Assembly: GCA_963070105.1 (NCBI GenBank) | Contig: OY718808.1 | Coordinates: 6,611,738-6,675,737 of the forward strand | Length of the DNA stretch: 64,000 nt | Reading direction: 5' to 3' | From: Litomosoides sigmodontis | Taxonomy: Eukaryota; Nematoda; Chromadorea; Rhabditida; Onchocercidae | Part shown: one piece after another, positions 40,655-53,668 of the stretch | Layout of the letters: each line of letters opens with the position of its first letter | Position numbering within the stretch: the first letter of the stretch is position 1 | Translations under genes and position numbers: made by a program | The notes under the pieces: generated by a model | Seen by the model: only the letters and a program-made list of their open reading frames with translations | Database searches by the model: none | What the model was told of the DNA's origin: nothing

Positions 40655-43600
40655 ATGGCCAAAGAGTACCAGTTCAGTTGGAAGCCCAACATTCCTGATG
40701 CTCTTCTGAAAGGCTATGAATTCTACAAATATGATGATGTGAGTTAAATTTATAATTTTTCTTTAGCTTCCGAATTATACGAAAACTATGTATCTGTTGT
40801 TGTTTAATATATTGGGATGCATTTTCAACTGTATTTGCATTTTTTGTGGCAAAATTCGGAGAAATTCATATCCTTTAGTTGATAATTTTTGTGCATCGAT
40901 GATTAGGTTGTTGAATGAAAGAAAAGTTGCAGGAAAGTATTTGTCTAGAATGTGATACGTTTCTTCGTGTAGATGAATATGGATTTTTTTTGTACTGGAC
41001 ATCAGAAGAAAAAAAAGACACATCAGTGCTCGATCTTGTTCTGGTTAATTATTCGTGATTTGTATATTTGCATTGCCTAAAACAGTTTCATTTCATTCCA
41101 AAAATTTTATTCAGTTTTTTCTACTGAACTATCCACTTGATGAAACCAAAAAAAACTTTCCTGGTTTTATCGTGGTTCTAAATTTCTTTCACTTCATTAC
41201 TATTTGAAACACGCTCTTGGAAAACTGTATGCGTCGCAGGTATGGGAAGCAAGACGTGGTACGTTACCAAAAGATGGACGGGTAATGTTTGAACTGGAGC
41301 AGCATGGACCCCGTGAAACCATTGAAGACAGAACAGTTTGGCTCACATATGGTCCTGACTTGGTCAATATTAGCAATTACTATTTGGTCGCGAAAGACAT
41401 TGAAATTGCGAAAGTGAATAACTTCTATCTTTTTTCAAAGTTTTATTATATCTGTTAAAACATAGCAGGTGTGATACTGTGGTATATTTTTTTGCACCAC
41501 CTTCAGTCATTATATTTCAACTAAACTCAAGAAGCAGTGGATGTACAGAAATTATAAGCATTTGCAATCTTTTTGATGAAAAATTTTAGATCTGGCGAAA
41601 TGGTTTAACTGAAATTTTAAAAACGAGTAAGATACGACATATCTCTTATACAACAAGCCTGATGAAGAAGTTTGTTTCATCTTTTTAGTTATGTGGATTT
41701 GTGATTTGTTTTTCACTTTTAATTCTCACCTTTTTCAGATGTTTTCCAAATTTCAAATCCTGTTTTAAAAATACTGAACTTTTAGTTGGCGATATTTGTG
41801 TCTGTGCTTAAATGAACGCCAAAAAATTCCTATAAAAAACATTGTCAAAATTTTTTCTGGTGGTAAAACAGGCCAAATGGTGCAGAAATGCCTCAGTGAT
41901 CTCGGACTTTCGGGTAATAAAGTATGTGTTTTCCTCCGCTTTAAAAAACATTTATTTTAAGCATGTCTTTTCTAAGAATCAGTCATCAATATTTCCGCTC
42001 AATCGTACACCGTTTTATTTATTTTGTACCTGCTAATTCAGTCAATGTCATAACCATTTATTTGTCCTACTTTGTTTTTTAGGAACATGATGAACTTGAT
42101 GCGGAACTGTTTACTTTCGACAAATATTTGCGCTTGTATTATAAAATTTGTCCACGAACTGATGTGCAGGAATTGTTTGTAAAGTTGTAAGTAATGTCAA
42201 TGTTAAAATTGTTGAGGTAATTACTGAGAATTTTTGAAACTGATCATTTACATTATGGTGACGCCTGATCGGTAGTCGTTTTGCAGAAGTGGTCAGAAAG
42301 AATATCTCACCAAAGATCGTTTGATAAATTTTTTGAATGAAGAACAAAGAGATCCTCGGCTGAATGAAATATTGTTCCCATTTTTTGATGATAAGAGAGT
42401 GCTGAGTCTAATATCAAAATACGAGACAGATGAAAGTTATATAAATAATGGTATTTTTATAATAATTTGTCATGGTTTCTTATTAATTGAACCGAAGTTT
42501 TTCTTTGCGGAAATTCAATTACTTCCTTAAAAAACGTAAAACTTAAGTTTGGAAGTTCAGTTATCTACAACTTTTTTTAAGGGAAAATGTCTGGCGATGC
42601 TTTCTTACGGTTTTTGATGTCGGATGAAAATGCGCCAGTATTTTTAGATCGAGTCGAGCTTTATCAAGATATGGATCAACCTCTATGTCATTATTATATA
42701 AACAGGTGTATATAAATCTAACATGTCCCAGAAATCATCATATTAGAAGCAATAAGTATTCATATATTATTTTTTAAATCATTCTTGCGCTGTGGTACGA
42801 AAGTACTGAATTATTGATTATGCAGATTGCTCCGTACCGTTGTCATTAGCCTTGTATGCAAAATCTGTTGAAAATCTCATTAAGAGAAAGCGTTCTTTTT
42901 TTTTTCAGCTCACACAACACATATCTGACTGGAAGACAATATGGTGGAAAAAGTTCGACTGAAATTTATCGTCAGGTTTTATTGTCGGGGTGTAGGTAAT
43001 CCCACTGCAAAACTTATCTGATCAGAGCAATATTTCTGAGTAATAAAAAACTCCAATTAAATAAATCAGTAGCATGAAATGTCTCCATTGCTTTATGCCA
43101 TTACAGATGTATTGAACTAGATTGTTGGGATGGTACTGGGGAAAATAAAGGTGAACCGATTATCACCCACGGCAAAGCAATGTGTACAGATGTTTTTTTC
43201 AAGGTAAGCTATTGATTATCCATCTTTATTACAAAAAAGGTTCGAAATTTTATTAGAGATTCGTTTATATTTGTATTTCTTTTTGTTTTTTACTATCCTT
43301 AAGTGTACTGACGACAAATTGCAAATGCCTTGCCAAGCTTCTTTTGTTTTCGGATTTTTCTCACTTTTCTTTTCTATATTTGCCTGAAAAGAATTACTTA
43401 ATTCATAGAAATTTTTCATAAAAGCAATATCGCTGGACATGGTTTCCGAGAAATTTTTCGATTATGTATACTCAGGCTTTCTTCAGGATGTACTCTACCA
43501 AATTCGAGACACTGCTTTTGCTAGATCTGACTTTCCGGTGATTTTGTCATTTGAAAACCACTGCTGTAAATCAAATCAGCTGAAAATGGCGAAATACTGC

Positions 43601-46600
43601 ATGGAAATATTTGGTGATATGTTGCTGTCGAAACCTTTGGATGATAATCCACTTGAACCGGGAGTACAGCTGCCGTCACCCAACCGTTTGAAACGTAAAA
43701 TACTGATTAAAAATAAGCGGTTGAAAGTGGATATTGAAAAATTGCAGATGGAACAGTTTTTACGTGAGGGTAAATTGGATGAAGAAGATGAGCTTATCGA
43801 AAATCCAGAAGCTATTGCGAGTGAGGAAATTTCAGCACTTTGTAAGCGTAATTTATAATTGGCAATAATAGCTATATTAACTTTCTTGTATTATATCAGT
43901 GTTGTTATAATATTATAATTAGAATAACGTATCCTTTTTGCTGCTTTTTCGCAAGGTCATTCGCTGCTAAACATTTGTCAAGAGGTTAACACATAAATAT
44001 AATAGTGACGAAGTTTGTCTAAAATATCGAAAGGTCATGTCCCAATGGTTCAAATAGAGGCAGTTTAAAAGAAGTTTAGGTCGAACTATTTATTGACAAT
44101 ATCTAAATATTAGGCTGTTATTCGTTGTTCCAATATTAATTCCAAATTATTTTTGCTTTTCCATTTAGCAGATTTTGAATTTTCATGTTAACGAAGAGAC
44201 TAAAATAATTGCACATTTCACATGAAGGAACAATGTGTTTTGCAGCACTTGACGACCAGAGAGCACATCCAGAGGTAGAACTTTGTGATACGCAGTGCAC
44301 ATCTACATTGGACGCAAGTATAGTTTTGCCTTGTTTCAGGAAAACGAATAAATGAATTTTAACACTTTGATGAACAGAAAGTGTGATAAGGTTTTTAGTG
44401 TTTAAAAAAGTCTGCCGTGTACTATCAAGTCGGAAGTCTTTATATTTACTAAAGCCAATCATTTATTTACTTTGGCAGCCTTGTGCGAAATGGGAAATGG
44501 TGTTTTTGGTTCAGAAGAATTTTTCAGATGATGGTGTGTTATTAAAAGACTTAGATGAAGCGCATCCTGAATTGAAGCAAGCAAATTTCATATCAAAATT
44601 GAAACCCTCGGTTACGAAGAAATCGCAGGTATTATTTGCATTCCACTTTTATGGTTTTTTTATTGATTTAAGTTTTAGGTTTTACTTTGAGTGAGATTGA
44701 AACAACAAAATTTCATTTTTCGATATCTTATTTGTTGCATAGAAGGTTAAGTTATATATAAAAAATAAGAATGCCTAAAACTTTTGATTTTTATAGCTTG
44801 TCGTTGGGTTTTTGACTTGTTGTCTTCAGCTAAAAATTTTCGTTATTGTCTTTAATTGAATTTGTGATTTGTCACAATAATTTACAACTTTCTTTTTAGG
44901 CAAGCCTTACTTTTGTTACTTATAATCTATTCTTCATACGATTGCTATAATTATTTCGTTTACTCAGTGTGGAAGTGAATCAACTCCACGAGTGTTCACC
45001 AGTGGAAATGTGGCCTTACCCACGTTTCAATCATCATCATTCCGCAGCAAACGGTCATTTCGGCGAACTTCGCGTGTGCCAGAATGTGAAGGCAATGGCG
45101 GAAGTTTGAGTGCCGCATTACTTGATCCACAACCTCAACGTCACTTATCAACAAGGCAGAAGAATAAAAAGGCAATTTACACATATTAAGGATTAACGTA
45201 TAATCAAGTAAGAATAGAACGATTTGGGATATCCGGTGTTCATTTTCCCAGCCTGAACAGTTGGGATGGACAATACCAGTTATTGGCTTAACAGTGCGCA
45301 TTAGCACAGAGCATATGATAGATGTGCTTTGTTCGGATGTGCTTTATTCCTGTTATCCGTTTTTATGTGATGAAATTTGTCTTTAATAATTGCTGTTGAA
45401 AAGATTTTTCTTCCCAACCTAACAAAAGCATCTATTTCGCTTTAAGTGACACTTTACTATGATTCTTTTGCAAGCTCGATGCTCCTAACAGCGCAGTAAA
45501 TTTTCGTTTTCTATCTTTCATTTGGCTTTGAAGAAGTTGCACTATTTTCCTTTTATAAGTTTGGATAAGCAAATAGCATGTTTAAAAGGAACGCTTCGAA
45601 GATATTCCTTTTTTTCAAATTTCGAGAATGATTTTGAATTTTAAACGACAGGAGACTTTTTTTCATTTTAATGTTATTGCTTTATTTCAGCAACAATTAA
45701 CAAAAGAAGAGGAGGAGCGTATTTTTGCGGAATATCATTATACGGGTGCAACCACCAATATACATCCCTTGTTATCAAGCCTTGTTAATTATACTCATCC
45801 GGTGAAATTTTCTGGTTTCGATGTTGCTGAAGGTAATATACTTGAAGTTTCAGCGTCAAGCTTAATTTCGATAATTGCTTTTTATTTTATACTTTATTTC
45901 CAAATTTTTTAGTGAAGCAAATAGACGAGAAAGGGCGTTTTACCAGATAGTTCTTTGTTTAATGCTGTTTTTAAACCTAATCGTAATGCATTTTTAGCTA
46001 ATAATCTGCATTTCCACATGTCTTCTTTCTCGGAAAGTACGGGTTTGGGATACTTGAAACAGAGTGCTCCAGAATTCGTTAATTATAATAAGCGTCAATT
46101 ATGTAGGATATATCCAAAAGGCGCTCGTGTAGATTCTAGTAATTTTTTGCCTCAGGTGAGTTTATTCACTTGAGTTTATTCATTTTCAACTTTTTTTTTT
46201 TAAAATGATATCACATGACATCCCAGATTATTCTCTCTATTCAAGCAAAGTGTCTTCTTTACCGTTAATGGCTTTTCAATTTTTCAAGGTTTTGAATAAA
46301 TCAACCATCAGTTTTCCATTCAATATTTTTTTCAATAATGAAAACTTTGTAATTGAACCACAGAAGAGAGCAGAAATGTGTCCTAACGAATTTTTGGCTT
46401 AGATGAGTTGAGTCTGAACCCTGTTTATAATTGTAGATATTCTGGAATGCTGGTTGTCAGATGGTGGCATTAAATTTTCAAACTCCCGATATATCTATGC
46501 AACTCAACCAAGCAAAGTTCCAATATAACGGTGGATGCGGGTGTGTTTTCTCTTGGAAAACGTTCGTGTAATTAGTATCAGAACATTTTGAATAAATCAT

Positions 46601-49600
46601 TGGAATTTTCTGTAATCACTGGGAAATGATTCTGTACCAACTTATGTGGTTAATTTATACCGTGATATGCGAGTTTGTAACGACCTGTCTTTACTTCATA
46701 GAAAGGAGTATATTTTCTGTGTAGAAAAATTGGCATGCGTATTTACAAGTAATCCCCAAAGCTTTTCATTCAATAACGGAAACCATCGTAATTATCACTT
46801 AATGTTTCAGGTATCTTTTAAAGCCAGAGTTCATGAGGCGTCCGGACAGGTCGTTTGACCCATTTTCGGAATCCCCTGTTGATGGCGTAATTGCAGCACA
46901 CTGTACTGTAAAGGTTACTAACCATCTTTACATTGTCACTTTAATTTTAAAAGTTGCTTACAGATTACCTTGAAATTACTGCAATATAATGTTTAAATAA
47001 AATATCCCTTTAAATATCCTTTGTAAAAAAATATATTAAATGTATCTCTTTATAAAAAATGCTTTGTAAGAATGATACTGAACAAAAGCATTAATTGTTT
47101 TTTCCAGGTCATATCAGGTCATTTTATATGTGACAGAAAAGTTGGCACTTATGTGGAAGTAGAAATGTATGGTCTTCCGACAGATACAATACGAAAAGAA
47201 CATCGAACACGTATAGTTCCCGCAAATGGACTGAATCCTGTGTACAACAGCGACCCTTTTGTTTTCAGAAAGGTTTTATTTTTTTTCAGAAAGGTTTTCC
47301 AGAATTTGAGAAGTAAAGACATCAGTGGAATTAATCAAGTTAAAAGAGATGGCCTAATTCACTTTTTGTCTGTTTACAGGTTGTCTTACCAGAATTAGCG
47401 CTTTTACGTCTCGCTGTTTATGACGAAAATGGAAAGCAACTTGGACAGCGGATATTACCATTAGATGGTTTACAAGCAGGTTACCGACATATAACGCTTC
47501 GTACAGAGTCGAATGTGCCTATGGTACTGTCATGTCTTTTTGTTCGGATTGTGATCAAGACTTATGTTCCCGACGAGCTCAGTGGTAAGTCTTCATGACT
47601 TCGCTTGCTTATCCATACATTCTACCCGAGCTTTTTTGTATTTAAATGACTTAAACTTTTAAAAATCGTATACTGATTTCATAGTCATTAAACACGTAGT
47701 GTTATTTAAAGTGCAATCTGCATGCATTTGCAGGCTTAGTAGATGCATTGGCGGACCCACGTGCTTATGTTTCTGCACAAGAACGGACAGAAGCTTTATA
47801 TAATATGGGCGTTGAAGATTCGGATATAGTAGAAGTGGCAACAAGTTCAATGAAGATAGCATCAAACAAAAGCGTGCCGCGAACAGATTGCAGTTCACTA
47901 GATCAGAGCTACGAGTAAGTACTAAACCTTGATGCTATCATCAAGGACAGTCTACATGAAGTGGTTAACTGCATCAGAATGTTGTGCAAATAAACTGAAA
48001 TTCCGTTTCACTTTTAATCGTTTATCATTTAGATTCATAGTTGCCTGAATTCTATTTTCGTAGTCGACATTCCTTTTTGAGTAGCCATTTCTCATATCAA
48101 ATGAAATATGTGATTTATATTTTTCAGATCTTCGAAGTCACTAGTATTATCGAAAGAATCAGCTCGTTCGAATATAGAAGTTACAGATGGTAAGCAGAAG
48201 GTAGTTGCGTTTGCGTTTTTTTGAGATATTTTATGATATGTAGTTGTTAATTTCTGTTTAACAAAATTGTAATGTAACACGACTTGACTTATACAAGATT
48301 CGTGATTCGTGAAGTCATGATCGACTTTATAACTGTGGAAGTTAAAAAGGTTTGGGCATTATTAGAGCGCAGTACTCGAATTTGTTTAAGAAATTGCGAT
48401 TATAGCCATCTCCTTCATTTATGTCATGTTACATCAGAAAGTAGTGCTGCATGTGCAGGGAATAGGTTCATCATTCGTTCGCCACTGAGTGTTCTATGGA
48501 GATAAAAAAGAAACCTGGAAGTTGTATCCACTGTTTTCTCCTAAATGTTATCATTTTTTATTGTGTTGCTTTCAAAAAAGAACTTTCTCTTTCAACTTTG
48601 ACGAATGGAATTCAGACTGTTTTCAGATGGAAGCGATCTGTATTAGTGATTTGAAAAAAGACAAATGTTTTCAAAAATTAGTTCGAAAATTTCAAAAAGA
48701 TATGAACGAGCTGAAGAAGCGACATCAAAAACAGAGAGATTCAATTCAAAAGCGACAGGTTACTACTACTTTCTTTTACGAACGCTATTGATATGCCTTT
48801 TTAGTTGTTATTAATATTGAAATATTAAATTATTTGAAACCATACAATTTAGCTATCCTTTTCAATGACTAAAAACCGTATGACTTATTAATGTTACCGT
48901 TTCAAACAGAGTTTTTCATTGAAATACTGTAACCGATTCGGATCGAGGTTTCCACATCTGAAGGTAGATAGGGTTTATAACAGGCAGTACATTTTTTTTA
49001 CATTTGTACTAATATGCCTTAGTTACTCCTGCACTGCTGCGGTGGAACTGTTCTACCACTTCAAGAGTAAGAGGTGTGGGACGGAAAGTCCTAACACCCA
49101 CACAACACAGTAGTTGAAAATGTTTTCTTATTTTAATGCTGGCTAATATAGCTCTTTTTGTTTGTTTTTGCGTTCCGTGTTAGTTGTATTAATGATAACA
49201 TGGCAGATATAGGATATTAAGTGAAGTGCGTTTATTAACATTTTCAGGTGATGGGACTGGAATGCTTTTCAGGATTTTATATTTAGCTCCTTTACTAATG
49301 CATTCCATCAATTACAGCAAATGACTGTAGACAAATTGATTTGTAACAGTTTCAAGCAATCTAAATGGCGAACGGTCGCTAACAGTTCGGGAAGTCAAAA
49401 GCATCAATTGCCGTCATATGTGAAGTCTGAACCAGCATCGCGCAATATGGACGTGACTAATAAAGTGTGTATTCTCTTTTTTCTTTATGAAATAGTTTAT
49501 TAAAAAAATTTATCTGGAAGATGTCTAAGTCAAAAAATGATGCAAGCTCATGCACTTGATTTTTTGGGAGCTTGCAGAATCTCTGTAGTAGTGGTTTGGA

Positions 49601-50997
49601 ATTTATTAAAGACTGCTGATAGCAAAATATCCAACCTAGTCTCAAATCTTTTCTTGAGTAAATTTTTTCCATTGAATTCTCCGTTGGTCTCATGCGGATA
49701 ACTAGGCTGCTCTGTTTCAGATGAAATCTTTAGTATTGTCCCAAACCGATGAATGGTCGTCGATGATGCGAAGGCATGAAGGAGAATGTCACGACCTAAG
49801 AAGATCACAAATAAAAGAAGAATTTGATTGTCTTGGGTGATTATTTGTTATCTTCTTTTACAAAACCAACCTCAGTATACTATCGTAACCATCATGTAAG
49901 TGCATAGTTTTGCATTTTGCAGTAATGAAGGTCATACTTCATAGAAAAATTGAAAACGTAAGACAGTATGTTAAACATCATGAATTGTGAGAACAACGCA
50001 CAGAAAAATACACTGCGTCGAATGATTGGAACTTTTGATCTTTCATTTCAAGTTATTGTTTTTGGAAACTTATGGATAGCACATTCTACATTGTTCATTT
50101 TTATACGAAACACATCTTCAGGAAACTGCTTCAAGGTGCTCAAAAACAACAAATGAATATTTTGAAGCTGAGGCTCGAAGCTGAGAACAAAGATTTGAAA
50201 CAAGCTCAAACAAAGAAAAGTATGGACGATACTCGGATTATACACCAGGTACTTCATTCGATTTCATTCCGGGCATTAGCTTTGCAGTTTTTGTTACACT
50301 ACACCAGTACGCATTTCTGCAGAAAGTGTCATATAAAACTTTTAATCTCCCTCCTTTAATAGGATAAGAACATTAAAACAAAGGCAGAAAGGGATCGACG
50401 AATAAAAGAAACGAATGAAAAAAATTTGAAAGTATTCTGTGAAGAGCGGAAAAGGCTGGCCATAAAGTGAGTATTTATTGTGGAACCCCACATCGTTTGA
50501 TTTTTTAAAACACTTTCAAAGAGCGAATATTAATTTTATGTTTTTTAACTGTTACTATTTGAGGGCCCAGAAACATGAAGAGCAGTTGGTTCAAAGGCAT
50601 GTAGAGCAATATGAACAGTTTGAGAAAGATGCAGAAAAGGTTTCTTCTTTTATATTAGTCTATAACTCTCTCTCTTCCAAAAAACCTACTCTGCATATCT
50701 TTTTAGAATCACGGAAAAGCACCATTAAGCACATGTTCGAAGATTGCAAATGTTTAAAAAATTGTTTGAAGATTAAAAAAACTTCGAGGAAACAATCCGT
50801 AAAAAAACATCCGTGAATTTTGTAAGAGTGAACAGTTGATGCAGTTTGAACAGAATTGATAAGACTTTACTCCAGCAACTCCAATCTGTTTCCGCTTTCT
50901 GGTCGCAACAAAAGATAAGCATTTCCAGGAGCTAGAATTGGAGGAAATGAGCCATCGAGAAATTCAGTTAGCATCAAAACCCGAATTTATTTGCTGA
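40655..50997 (+). CDS. egl-8-like: Phospholipase C beta (EGL-8-like)
   Basis: Twenty-eight exons; with one frameshift discounted the model gives 1203 residues. Exon starts: 40655, 41240, 41590, 41739, 42083, 42287, 42582, 42909, 43107, 43487, 44528, 44968, 45691, 45998, 46437, 46811, 47108, 47380, 47734, 48128, 48342, 48627, 49318, 49721, 50122, 50363, 50564, 50929. The PH-like N terminus starts [22 protein letters not shown] hands follow, then the X domain with [14 protein letters not shown] (catalytic His) and the second His in [11 protein letters not shown]. The Y domain has [20 protein letters not shown] and [20 protein letters not shown]; the C2 domain has [20 protein letters not shown]. 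The C-terminal basic coiled coil ([15 protein letters not shown]) is the Gq-binding region. It hydrolyses PIP2 to IP3 and diacylglycerol downstream of Gq. Oddities are a T-run frameshift at 41780-41783, a GC donor at 45172, and an 8-nt exon at 48342-48349. The last exon is the least certain. Confidence 0.93.
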
Positions 50998-51024
50998 CAA
51001 CTTGTAGAATTGACGCGGATCGCC

Positions 51025-51600
51025 ATGAAAAGCTTTTTTCCCGTCTTAGTCTCAGTTATTTTCGTAACAGCAGCGGTGGAAGATGCCGCCGGTATGGTTT
51101 TTCGAGTCACCTCAGCCTAGGAATCTCTTCTGAATTTTTAGCATTTTAATTCCATCCGCTGCATATCGAATTATTTCTTTGTTTTGCAATAAAAGTGATA
51201 TGGTCCGTGAAAGAAGAATTCGCATCCCTACCAAGCCGTGCGTGCCCACTGCTAATATTTCAAACTTGCTGAGAATTATTTCACGTCAGTATCTTTCTTC
51301 AAAGGTGATTCAAAGGTGACTTTTAATATTCCCATATGAGCATAAGACACTGCATACAAAACGGCAAGGATGAAAACATATATGTAGCAGTTAGGGAAAG
51401 ATGATTTCAAAGTAACGCGAGTAGGGCCGCTCACATATCATTCTGAAGTTCCCATTCCTAAACTCAACAAGCCATATAGTCATGTACCATTTACAGCATT
51501 TTTGGCCACTGTGTATATCGAGAGAAATGGAATAATTTATGCTTGGACTTTCAAAAAAAGGAACATGTTATGGGATTTTTTAACGAGTAAAAAAAATTAG
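51025..51600 (+). CDS. Candidate small secreted or membrane protein, unknown family
   Basis: A signal-peptide-like exon starts at 51025 (MKSFFPVLVSVIFVTAAVED). It follows a TTGTAG acceptor at 51002-51007 that suits spliced-leader addition. A second open block runs from 51391 to a TAG at 51598 and reads LGKDDFKVTRVGPLTYHSEV, then PIPKLNKPYSHVPFTAFLAT, then VYIERNGIIYAWTF, with amino-acid usage typical of real protein. A phase-0 donor after the ATG near 51095 (ATG|GTTTTT) or one slightly further could join the two, giving roughly 90-100 residues; the exact junction is unresolved. The start lies only 28 nt past the PLC-beta stop on the same strand, so the two may be co-transcribed. An AATAAA at 51188-51193 falls in the proposed intron and could equally end the PLC-beta mRNA. 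I do not recognise the family. Confidence 0.42.
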
Positions 51601-51703
51601 ATAAAAAGCACATTAAAGAGCAATAGAACACCAACTGAAGCTTAGCAAAGCAGTCAGTTCCGATAAAATACATGTATGTGCACAAATATATCTCTGTCCG
51701 TAT

Positions 51704-53668
51704 TTACCTCGTTTCTTTCATTGGGATAACAATGCGGGGTTTCACCATCGAACCTGTACGTACCGATGAATCCTAAAGACAAAGGAGACTTTATTAGAAA
51801 AAAGAAAAGATAATGCTGGCCAATCGTTTCCTTAGCCAGCCGCTTAAGAATATTTCATTCAATTGTTGTAACCACAGAAGGCCAACAATGAGACAAAACG
51901 TGTAGTCATGGTGAAAATACCGCTTTTCTCCAAGCCAGAGAGAAATATTACTAAAGCAAAACAATTTAACTTTCGAAACAACGTTCAATTACCTTATGAA
52001 CTTCATAGCGAATTGGTTCCGAATCAGGAATTTCTAGTTTGGCCTTTAAAATCTGTCCAATGCGCAAGTTCACGTCATCTTTTAGTGAATCCCGTGTCCA
52101 TAAAGAAACCTAAAACTCCCATAATGGATAAACTGAAGCTGTTGGACTTGTATTAATGTTCTTGTATAACATTTAAAGCCTGTGATGCCCTATCTGTTCC
52201 CAAAAAAATTAAAATGTTATGGAACATTCGAAATGAGTGGACACCCCCAACCTTATCACCCTTCTGTCGAACATTTACCACTGCACCACAAATATGTTCG
52301 CCATGGTCTTCAAATTGCTCCCCGATAATTGCCATCAGTAACTCAAGCCAGTAATGGTCTAGCAACTGTGCCCGTTTCTGTTTGTCGACAACTACAAGCC
52401 ATCGACCACCTTTCACATTATTTTCATCCTCCCACATTGGTTTAATACCCTCTTTAAATAAGTAGTAATCACTTCCCCAATTAAGGCCCGAAGCTGTCTG
52501 AATGTGATTGTACAAGCTGAAATAAGTTAAAATCTATAAGTTTTCTTGTAGAAACCGTTCATCCTGATACATTCATAGCTTGCACCAAGCAGTAATATCA
52601 AGTTGCAGTTTTCGGTGTCGACGATAAACTTCAATTGGAAAGCAAAAGCTGGTTCGAACTATAATTGAAAGGACGAGAACGAATCATCCGAATTTAGAAT
52701 GACTAGAATTTGAAGCAAATGCAAGTACGTGTTAAAAGTGAAAAGCAAATACAGCTGGAAATCAGTTCGAAAAACATGAAAGTTTGAAAATCAACTCACG
52801 CCCAAAAATCCTCAACAGTGTCAAAAACGGCTACTTGTTTTAAACAGTCCTCCCAGTCTTTGTTTCGATCAGCCTTCAAATACCAAAGAGCCCATCGGCA
52901 CTGCAAGGGATGACGTGTAAGTGATTCTGGAGCTGCTGCCGAAGAAATGTCAGAATCAGATCGCTGAAAAACATTCACATCTCAAAAGTACTTTTTTGAA
53001 TATAGGGGAAGAAATCTGTACAAAGGGATATTTAAGTAGCTATACACTTTGCAGTTTAAAACAACAAGAGAGTGTTACCTCATAATCAGAAGGGACCAAG
53101 ACTTAAAGATGTTACAAACATTATCTAGTTGTTGCTAAGTAAGTCTTAATCATTAGATTACATTTTCAAGCATAAAAATTGCAACTCTAAAAGTCGAGAA
53201 AACATGTTGTTAACGAAATAATTGCAACAAGATGTCATAACATCTAATGCCACAAAATTTAACTCAAATCCTCTAGAATCTCCTCCTTTGTTAAGACTGT
53301 TTCCTTGATAATTTCTTTCACTCATATACGAAGCTAAACTTCCTGTGATCTTCGGATTTACACAGCCTTCTTTCAAACTTAACTGATGCTAATCGTCGTA
53401 AAAATTGAATCATGCACAAATTGTCTAGCAATACGAGACAGTATTCATTTATACGCTCGGTTTAATTAGCCAGAGTATTGCTAAAGACCGCGTTTGTTTT
53501 CCTAAGCTGACCTGAAATATGTGAAAGCCATTTATTGGAATTCACCTCAGCATGACTTGCTTTATCTCCGTTATCGTTCGCTTGCTCCGTTTTCTGGATT
53601 ATCTCCAACGATTTCTCTGCATCGTTGGTCAAATCTTGCTTATCAACTTCCGCTTTCGATATAGGCAT
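51704..53668 (-). CDS. eif4e (ife-type): Eukaryotic translation initiation factor 4E
   Basis: Five exons, 53546-53668, 52800-52963, 52252-52516, 51993-52109 and 51704-51772, encode 245 residues with phases closing. After a variable acidic N terminus come HPLQCRWALWYLKADRNKDW, then VAVFDTVEDFWALYNHIQ, ASGLNWGSDYYLFKEGIKPM with WEDE, and GGRWLVVVDKQKR. These include the cap-stacking Trp pair (in LNWGSDY and KPMWEDE) and the Trp of the VEDFWALY eIF4G-binding surface. Then follow GAVVNVRQKGDK, ISLWTRD-type block VSLWTRDSLKDDVN and a C terminus ending VKPRIVIPMKETR. It binds the mRNA 5' cap and eIF4G. Nematodes carry several isoforms, some accepting trimethylguanosine caps; which one this is cannot be decided from sequence by eye. 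An acceptor just upstream (TTTACAG near 53685) suits trans-splicing. It is convergent with the PLC-beta gene. Confidence 0.95.

Noticed and set aside
49021..49110. GC-richer patch inside a PLC-beta intron, considered as a structured RNA
   Set aside because: No tRNA-like or other consistent secondary structure could be drawn by eye.
51908..52156. 82-codon plus-strand ORF
   Set aside because: It is antisense to the eIF4E exon at 51993-52109, which has clear family identity.
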